Positions 12,801 through 22,200 of a stretch of DNA of 64,000 bases are shown here, in pieces (the stretch's first letter is position 1; each line of letters begins with the position of its first letter). Location of the stretch: contig NC_092672.1 of the NCBI RefSeq assembly GCF_964355755.1, positions 14,876,501 to 14,940,500 of the forward strand. Direction: 5' to 3'. A program made the translations under genes and the position numbers. This DNA comes from Antedon mediterranea. Lineage: Eukaryota; Echinodermata; Crinoidea; Comatulida; Antedonidae. The notes beneath the pieces were generated by a model, which saw nothing but the letters and a program-made list of their open reading frames with translations, was not told the origin of the DNA and did not search any database.

Positions 12801-15800
12801 CCTTCAACAGTCGGACCCAGCATATATTTGGATGCTAGAGAAGACTGCCTCTTGGATGCGACTGGCATCAGTGGGAGGAACAAAACTGTACTGTACTGAT
12901 AAGAAATTGTTTTTACTCGTTTCTGTCGCCATATTAAAAACTTCCATAGTATCGTAGGTAATAGCAGGCAGTGATTTTTTTTTCATACAAAAGTTGGGGA
13001 CCCCCTGTGTGAAAGATAGCCGAACTACTTTCTAAATATAACCAAACCTAACCCTAATATTTGCTAATAATAATAATAAATAATCTCTCTCACTATAAAG
13101 TAAAAACAAGTTGCTCATGTGATTCGAACCTTATACATAGTATAATCCACTTAACTACACAGAAATTGCTTGACAGAAAGTGTTTGCATTAATAAAGTGT
13201 TTGCATTAGTGAATTGTAGGTAGGTCAATTCTTACGTGACACCTTATGGATATGACTAATAAATATTTATGTATAATTTATGACGTTTCATGAGGGGTCC
13301 CCAACTTATGTACGTCACTTATCACTTTGTATATCACTAGCAGGCAACCATGTGGAATATATTTTAATGGCATGACAAAAAGATAGGGGTGGCTGCCACT
13401 CTCATTTTCAGGTTAAGGTTATAAGGTTAGTGAAATATGGTCTTTATCTGTAAGGAAACAAGTTTACAATTGGCTGATCTTTTTAAGCATTTGTTCACTA
13501 AACTAATGAAGCAAGGAGTTATCCTCCTATCTTGGGGCCTCGCAGACGTTATACCTATATTCAAAAAAGGAAATAAGTCTACACCTTTGAATTATAGACC
13601 AGTGAGCCTGACTTCACTAGTATGTAAAACTATGGAAACATCCATTAGGAATAATATAATGGATTACAGTATATGGAAAGCAACAATTTGTTTTCGTCCT
13701 GGTAGGTCATGTAATACAGCACTACTAGAAGCGATAAATCAGTGCACCAATGGTTAGATGAAGGTTCAAGTTTCAAATGCGTTTTCTTGGACGTTAAAAA
13801 AGCTTTTGATAGCGCTCCACACAAAAGATTAATCAACAAGTTGAAAGCATATGGTATAAAAGGAAACTTAGTGCAGTGGATAGAGGCGTTTTGTACTAAT
13901 AGATCACAAGTAGTTGTTTACCTCCGCCAAGGAGGTATATGTAATCGATCGCGTTTGTTTGTGTTTGTTTGTTTGTTTGTTAGCAGGATTACTCAAAAAG
14001 AATATACAGATAGATATGTGGTCAAGGTTCATTCCATTAAATTTTGGGACCATTTCGGACCACGGTTCCAATTCTGGATCATAATGTTGAAGACAGGCCG
14101 ATTTTCTTTAAAAAATACTATTTTGGTAGATTTAATATACGTTTATACAAATGTATTGATTTGCAATGAATGGAACATTCCAAATTATTTGGTTTAACCA
14201 TACTTGCATACCTCCATGGTTTAACACAAGTAGGTAAATTTATGGACCCTTGGAGAATAAAACAAGAAATATTTCTTACAAAAAACACCGCGTAACTTTT
14301 TGACTGGACAGTTGTAAGAACAGTCTTCATTAATCTAATATAATAGGTCGGCCAATCAAAACGCAAGTGAACAATTGGGACTTTACTAATTGTGATTTAT
14401 GTCATTGGCCTGTCAGCACAGTCGTTTCTTTCTAGAATAAAACGCACAAACTTGTATTGGGAATAATGTATGTGGTTATTACTATCGCATTTAGGTATTG
14501 ATAATAATAATAATATGGCTTTTGAATATATAATTACTGTCTGTAGAATAACATTTATACATTTTCGGTTCGCGATGAAAAGTTATATGAATGGATTTGT
14601 AATAGGTATTTATAATAATAGTATATGGGTTGTATTATTGCTAAGCTATCACCAAATCGCGTTATAACATTATTTCTCAGGGTTTTTTGCACCATTGATC
14701 AATACCAAACGCGTATCGGTATTATAGTTTTAATGAATCATTACATTAATAAAAATACCCAATTAAATCAATCGCGTCAGTCCAATTCCGACTTATGTTT
14801 CGATCACATAGTTCTGTGTCTACACTGTCCCAACTAGTTTAACAAAAAAAGTGTGGTGTGCCCAAATATGGTAGTGATATGCCCGAATATCGTAGTGATA
14901 TGACATCGTCATGTCTATATAATATGGGCACATCATATTTAGTTTAATAGTATAGACAGAGCTTAAGGATTATATTTAAAAAATGTTTTCTTACATTTTG
15001 AACGGAAGTATTTATTTGTTTATAAGCCCAATTTTCCAGTCTTAATTTTACATTTTGAAAAAAAGTATCTATTTGTTTATAAGCCCAATTTTCCAGTCTT
15101 AATTTTACATTTTGAAAAAAAAGTATTTTATTTGTTGATAAGCCCAATTGTGCAGTCTTATTTTACATTTTGAACAAAAGTATTTATTTGTTGATAAGCC
15201 CAATTTTGCATTCTTATTTTACATTTTAAATGAAAGTATTTATTTGTTGATAAGTCGAATTTTCCAGTTTAATAATAATGACCCCTTCCACGGTGTACCA
15301 TATACATTTTACATGATATTGACCGTGGGTTCTTTACGCCTCTGATGCATTTGTTTTTATTGTACCTTTTTAATAAATTATTATATGTTTAGGCCTAATC
15401 ACACCCAATTTAATGAAACGGTCAGATTCCGATTTCAATTGAACGAAAGTAGTACTGTATTTATTATTCATTGATAAGCCAAGGGTCCCATGGCGTTAGC
15501 CGATATCTTGAGCATTTGATTCTTGTGTCAACCTGTAACACAAATCATTCTTCAAATTCTAAAGAAAGAACCTCACACGTCTTTTTTGTGAGTGATACAC
15601 TATGGATATGCCCACGGAAATAATATGTGGACATTGCAAACAATCATAGGCCTACAGTAACAAACATAACATGGCTAATAAGCATAACATTCAGACTTGC
15701 TTGTTTTCTAGTGGATTTTTATTTACTTTAGCATGTAGAATAAAACTAGTAACAGTGGCTATATTAATAATTATACTGATTATCCTTGATGTTATCGCGT

Positions 15801-16220
15801 CTAATAATAAAATATTTTGTTGTTGATAAGCCCAATTTTTCAGCCTTGATTTTACATTTTGAACGAAAGTATTTATTTGTTGATAAGCCCAATTTTGCAG
15901 TCTTAATAATGACCCTTCCACAGTGCATTTTACATGATATTGACCGAGGGTTTTTACGCCTCTATAGCCACTGATCAATACCATAATTAATGTACTTTTT
16001 TAAATGAATATTGAAATGTTTCAACATACCCAATTAAAAAAAACGGTCCATTTTCGAGTTCAATCTTTTGATTAGAGAGGTTGGAGTTTCATTTTGAACG
16101 AAAGTATTTATTTGATTGATAAGCCAAATTTCTAGTCCTAAAGATTTGAGATTCAACGGGTTTTGCTTTCAATTGTATAATAAAAATAATTATATATATA
16201 TATATATATATACTTAATAC

Positions 16221-16268
<48 letters not shown>

Positions 16269-19200
16269 GTATAATTATGAATTCACCAACACTTTCAGGC
16301 CCGGGCCCGAGTTTGTGTAGACCAGACTTCCATGCACAGCCACATGTTAAGGAATATGAATCTCTTTATGATTTTAATATGGTTCGAAATGATATTACAC
16401 AACAACGATTAGACAGCAACTGTGCAAGAGTCCAACTAATAAAATCGGAATGATCAATTAATTGAACATTTAACAGCATAAGGCCCATACACTAGGACAA
16501 TAACGATCGACGATAAATAGACAAATGTGCATTTTTAATACATAAACCAAAAGAAATATAAACCATTCCTTTGATGAAAATTATATTTTCACACGTCCAA
16601 TCAAATGACGTCATGATTAGTAAGACCAATAATATCGTGACAATACAGCGATTTTATTGTTTTTATTTATCATGACGTCATTTGATTGGAATTTGAAAAA
16701 CATTATTTTTATCAAAGACAGCATAAATTCAAATTCAAATTCAAATTCAAATATTCTTTATTCATCCTCTATCATGAAAATATACAACAACAATATATGA
16801 GAACATAAAAAAGATGAAAAGGAAACACATAAAAACTCAAAAGAGCTTGATTAGTTGTGTCCCCCTATGTCCCTAACTAGCCTAAAAAAACTAAAACATA
16901 AATAATAAAAAAGCTAAATCCTGCAACAAGTATGATTTTTAAAATTATTTGTAAAATGATAATAAATGTTCTTTAAACAATGATTTAAATATATATATTG
17001 ATTTGGTACTTTGTAGTTCGTAATTCAAGTCATTCCACAATTTGGGTCCCACACATGACACAGTAAAACTAGTAGAAGTGCGATTACGTTTTCTGAGTCT
17101 CATTTTGTCTTTAGATCTTGTATTATAATTATGGTAAGAACCATTTTTAATAAAGAGCGATGAAAAACGCACGTCCTGATTAGTAGTAACATTATACATG
17201 AAAAGCCCAATTTGGTACTTATTGATATCCGCAATTTTAAGAAGTTTAAATTTATAGAAACATTCAGTCATTGAATCATTAAACTTTGACCATGTTATAG
17301 CTCGTAATGCCCTTTTCTGGAGTTTAAATAACTCATCTAAATAACTTGGAAATGTGCTACACCATATTATGTTGCAATAATTTAATACTGGTTCAATGAG
17401 TGATTTGTATATTGTCCAGAGAGCATAGGTTGGTAAAAAATGTCTTACTTTATATAGTATGCCTACATATCGAGATATTTTCCTAGCTGTAACATTGATG
17501 TGGTTCTTATATGTGAGAAATTCATCAATATGTACTCCAAGGAATTTAGTCGATTTAACTCTATCTATTCTTTTATTGTTGACATAAATATTTACATTCT
17601 CTAAATTACTTGGATTTCGCTGATTGCGGAAAATTATGTAATTAGTTTTTTTAACGTTGATTGATAGTTTATTGCACATGAACCAATCCGAAACATTTTT
17701 TAGTTCACCATTAACTAGTTCTATGAGCGTATCCAAGTTTTCGTGAGATGCAGATATGTTTGTGTCGTCAGCAAATAAAACAAAAGATAACGAGTTTGAG
17801 CAATTAAATACATCGTTAATGTACAAAATAAAAAGTAGAGGCCCCAGAATTGAACCCTGTGGTACACCGCAATTTATATCCATCAAACACGAACTTGTGT
17901 TATCAATAGACGTAAATTGTTTCCTTCCACTAATATAGTTTCTAAACCATTTAAGGGCCGTGCCTCTTATGCCATAGTGTTCCAATTTTTTAAGAAGTAT
18001 ATCATGGTTGATGGTGTCAAACGCTTTTGACAAATCAATAAATATTCCGATGGTATTTTTTTTCTTATCAAGCGCATCGGTTATTCGTTCAACCAGATCT
18101 ATAACGGCCATAAAAGTAGAACTGTTTTTTCTGAAACCATATTGTGCATTATTAAGGATGTTAAACTTTGTGATATAATTATTTACTCTAATTTGAACAA
18201 TTTTTTCAAGAATTTTTGAAGCGGTAGGCAGAATAGAGATCGGCCTATAATTACTGACGTCACTTTTATTGCCAGATTTAAAAATTGGAACTACTCTAGC
18301 TACTTTCATACTATCAGGGACCATGCCTGTCTCAAGAGAGAGGTTAAAGATAATTATGTACAAGAGGAGATGCCACAGCAGCAATAATATGTTTTAGAAT
18401 GCGATTACTTAAGTTATCAACACCTTCTGAATTTGAATTTTTGATTTGACTAACTATTTCAATGACCTCTTCTTCATTCGTAGGATTGAAAAATATGGAT
18501 TGGGATTGACTCTCTTTCATATATTGTTTAAAGTCAGAATTGTTTACATTCGGTATTTTGTTTGCTAATTCATTTCCAATGTTGGAGAAGAAGTCATTAA
18601 AAGCGTCAGACATACCTTTTGGATCACATACCAAAGTTTTATTACTATGGTTAATTACCTCATTTGGCTTAACACTCGATTTTTTTCTATTTAGAACTTC
18701 ATTTAAAACTTTCCATGTTTGCTTTGAATCGTGTCGAGCTGCATCCAGTTTTTTGGAATAATATTGTTTTTTCCGAATTCTAATTAAATGAGTTAATTTA
18801 TTTTTGTACTTTTTATATATATTTTTTAATAATTGTGTTGGGTTTTTAAGGTATTTTTTATAAAGTTTATTTTTCTTTTTTATTGAAATCAAAATTCCTG
18901 TTGTGATCCATGGTTTTTTCTTTGTATTACCATTTGGCTTATTACTTTTTGTAGGTATGTTATTATCTATGAGATTGGATAGTTTTTTAATAAATAGGTT
19001 ATATGATGTATTGGTATCTGTGCATAAATATAGTTCACCCCAATCCTCATTAGAAATAGCAATAAGCAAGTTATTTAATGTTGTATCATTAATTATTTTT
19101 TGTTTTGTAATTGGAGCTTGTGTGTTAGTATTTAATGACAAGTGTGTTGTCATGAAAATGGGTAGATGATCGGTAATGTCAGTGACTATTACTCCACAAT

Positions 19201-22200
19201 GCGAAATGTTATCATCATTTGTAATAATATTATCTAAAATTGTAGCAGAATACGATGTTATTCTGGTGGGTAAGTTGATTAATGGATTAAAAGATGTTGA
19301 GTAAATAATGTTTGTGAATTCCTGTGTTGTTTTTTGAATGTCATATTTTAATAAGTCTTGATTAAAATCTCCTAAGATATAGCAGTTTTTGTTTTCGCGA
19401 TTAAGTTTATGTAAGATTTCTTCCAGATCAGAGTTAAATGAGTTGACGTTTGAATTTGGTGGTCGATACAACATACCTACAATAGTATTTTTGCCGTTTG
19501 TGTTTATTATTTCTAGAAAAAGTGAATCAATGGAGTTATCATTAAATACAAAATCATCACGTGTTACGGTGTTGATTTGTTCTTTTAAATATAGACAAAC
19601 TCCACCACCGACTCTACCTTCTCTATTACAAGTGTACATATTGTATCCATTGATATTTAATAAGTCAATTGGCGTGTTCTTATTTATCCAGGTTTCCGAG
19701 AAACCAAGTACATCAAACGCACGACCTATGGTATCTAACATAATGCTAATTTCGTCGAAGTGTTTTGGAAGACTACGTGCATTCATGTGTAACGTTGTAA
19801 AGATACCATTGTTATCAATTTGCGCCTGCAGCTCATTAAGTTGTATTGGAGTGAAATATTTGCATAAACCAGCCTCGTCACTTTCAAAGCAATCTATGGA
19901 ATGTGTAGGACTCGATTTATTTTCATATTGAGTCGTGCTCATAAAGTAGTATTGGAAAAAGAACAAAATATAATCAATTCACCAAAGCTGTTAAGCAAAA
20001 TGGCGTTCAAATAAATGACTAAAAACCGGCAGGTTAGCAATACAATAATAAAAAAAACCACAATTTACAATAAAAAGAATCACAATAAAGCACACACACC
20101 AAACAGTTAATGCAGTCTATAATGTATACAATAGTTAAAATTCTGGTTTCAGGGCAAAAACAAGAAATCTCACAATTTCACATTTAATGTACTACCACAC
20201 GGTAAATTAGGTGGAATGCAGTTTGTTGAGATCGGAAAATTTTGTTACGATAATCTTCTTATTATTCTTAGTTAGTACATGTATGCGTCCATCTTGGGTC
20301 CAGACTGCGGTCAAGGCGGAATTATGCTGGGTTTTGATGGTTCTTAACAATTTCATCCTTTTCATTGTTAGGTTCTCGTGTATAAAGGTATCGGTACCTT
20401 TCAGTTTTCTTTTTGCTTTATAAACTTCATTTCTTTTATTGTATTGAGCGAACTTCACAATAACTCCCCGGGGCTTGCCGTTACTTGGTTTCTTGGGGCC
20501 TAGTCTGTGACTCCTATCAATGTCATTATGATTCACCGTAAGGTTCATCTTAGAACTAAATAATTGTGTAACAATATTATCGGTATTCTCACCTACTTTC
20601 TCCTCCAGTCCGTGTATCACCAAACAGTTCCTCCTGGAATATTGTTCACTTTCATCCAGTGATTCCCTAATGTCCTCGATTTCCTGTTCCATTTTCTTCA
20701 TGCGATCATTCGACTCGTCAAGTTCAAATCTAAGAGCATCCATAGTGGCTTTACTAACAATTTGCATAATATGCTCAGCCAGTTGGTCCTTGATCATCGA
20801 TGTTATTTGTTTCGCTAAGTTATCCAATATGTCCGATTTGCCATCAAATAAGAGTTTCAATTCAGATTGGATAATGCCAGCGATTTCCTTAGAGTCTATG
20901 TCGCAATTGGACTTATCTAATTTATCATTAAGGCAAGGGATGCCTTTTCCTTCAGCCTCTTTTTGGTTACGACGTGGCCTGGCTGCAGGCGAATCGTCCC
21001 TCTGTCCTCCTTTTGGCTTACCACCGCCCATGTTGCGGGCAAATAAAACACTGAAATCGAGTAATCAAAATTCCTTGAGGTAAATGAACAATAGTAAACG
21101 TAGGTTGCGACTATGTGTAACAATGCATTCAGCTGGTGTGACACGTGAAATGTTTGATTTCCAGGAGCGATTATCCTATAGGTCTAGAACGAAAACCTTT
21201 CTAATTTCTTTTGGTTTATGTAAAAGAAATGCATGCTATATATTTATCGTCCGTCGTTATCATCATAGTGTAATTGGGCCTTTATACAAAAAAAAATAAA
21301 TTGATTACGAAGTTACATGCCATTTTCACCTATCACCAAAAAAATAACCTTTTCAACACTAATTAATTGTTACGAAGCCAATTTATATTATATATTTCAT
21401 TAAAACTGAACTTTACGGTAAATGAAGAGTAAGTATCAGTTAATATGAATAATATAACTAGTAGGTCTATGAACTTGCGTCCAGACACAGAACTGTGACA
21501 TTACTATCATAAATGTTGAAACCACTTATAAAACCTTTTTTTAAAGAAAATATAATTGTGCTAGGAGAAGGCTAATAAACAAATAGATAATGTACAAACC
21601 TTTTTCTGGATTAATTAATGGAGCAGGCGTTCCTAATAATCTGCTGCTGCTACCTAGACTGATTGTTCACCTTCTGACGATAATTGATTAGACCATTATC
21701 GAATGATTACTTGACAGTGACTTATTATAATACCGGCCTGGTTGACAGCAAAAACGAAGTTATTATTTATTAAACAAGATTTTACAGATTTCCGTCTACA
21801 TCTCAATAATATGTATTATCAGCAAAGGCTTTCATATAGACTCTCTTCTCCCAGACGTTTTTTGGGTCCAGCAGCTACCTATAAATTATAGTCGAGTTTC
21901 CAAATTCACAAAACTGTCAGCCTTAGATACTAAAGCTACCGCTATGAAACAGCTTATTAATGAATGTGTCCTCCTGGGACATAGCTGGCTAGAGCCGCGG
22001 TGCGAAAAACAGTTGTAATGCTAACAATACTGCAAATAGGTATTAACCACTTTTGATCACCATTTGAATCAAAAGTGTGTTGGAATATAAACAAATATAC
22101 TAATAAACTTTATTACTGTGAGTGTGGGTAGCCCCTACTTTTTGATTATAAACACATACTAATATAATACTTTATTACTGACAGTTGCTTCTCAACGTTT

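Larger units (their letters stand above)
16725..21100 (-). mobile_element. Nearly complete LINE (CR1/L2-like) with ORF1 and ORF2
   Basis: Reading on the minus strand: 5' region, ORF1 (21031-20207), a 240-base spacer, ORF2 (19966 to 16945, two frames joined by one frameshift), a 3' UTR of about 200 bases and a terminal (GAATTT)n tail at 16725-16750. Two long ORFs with only one obvious inactivating change suggest recent activity. The 5' boundary is uncertain (21.09-21.3 kb). It sits antisense to the centrin-like gene, within its large intron. Confidence 0.9.

Noticed and set aside
13919-14197. Apparent continuation of the RT frame past 13918
   Set aside because: The residues after VVVYL come from an inserted Helentron-like element, not from the LINE.
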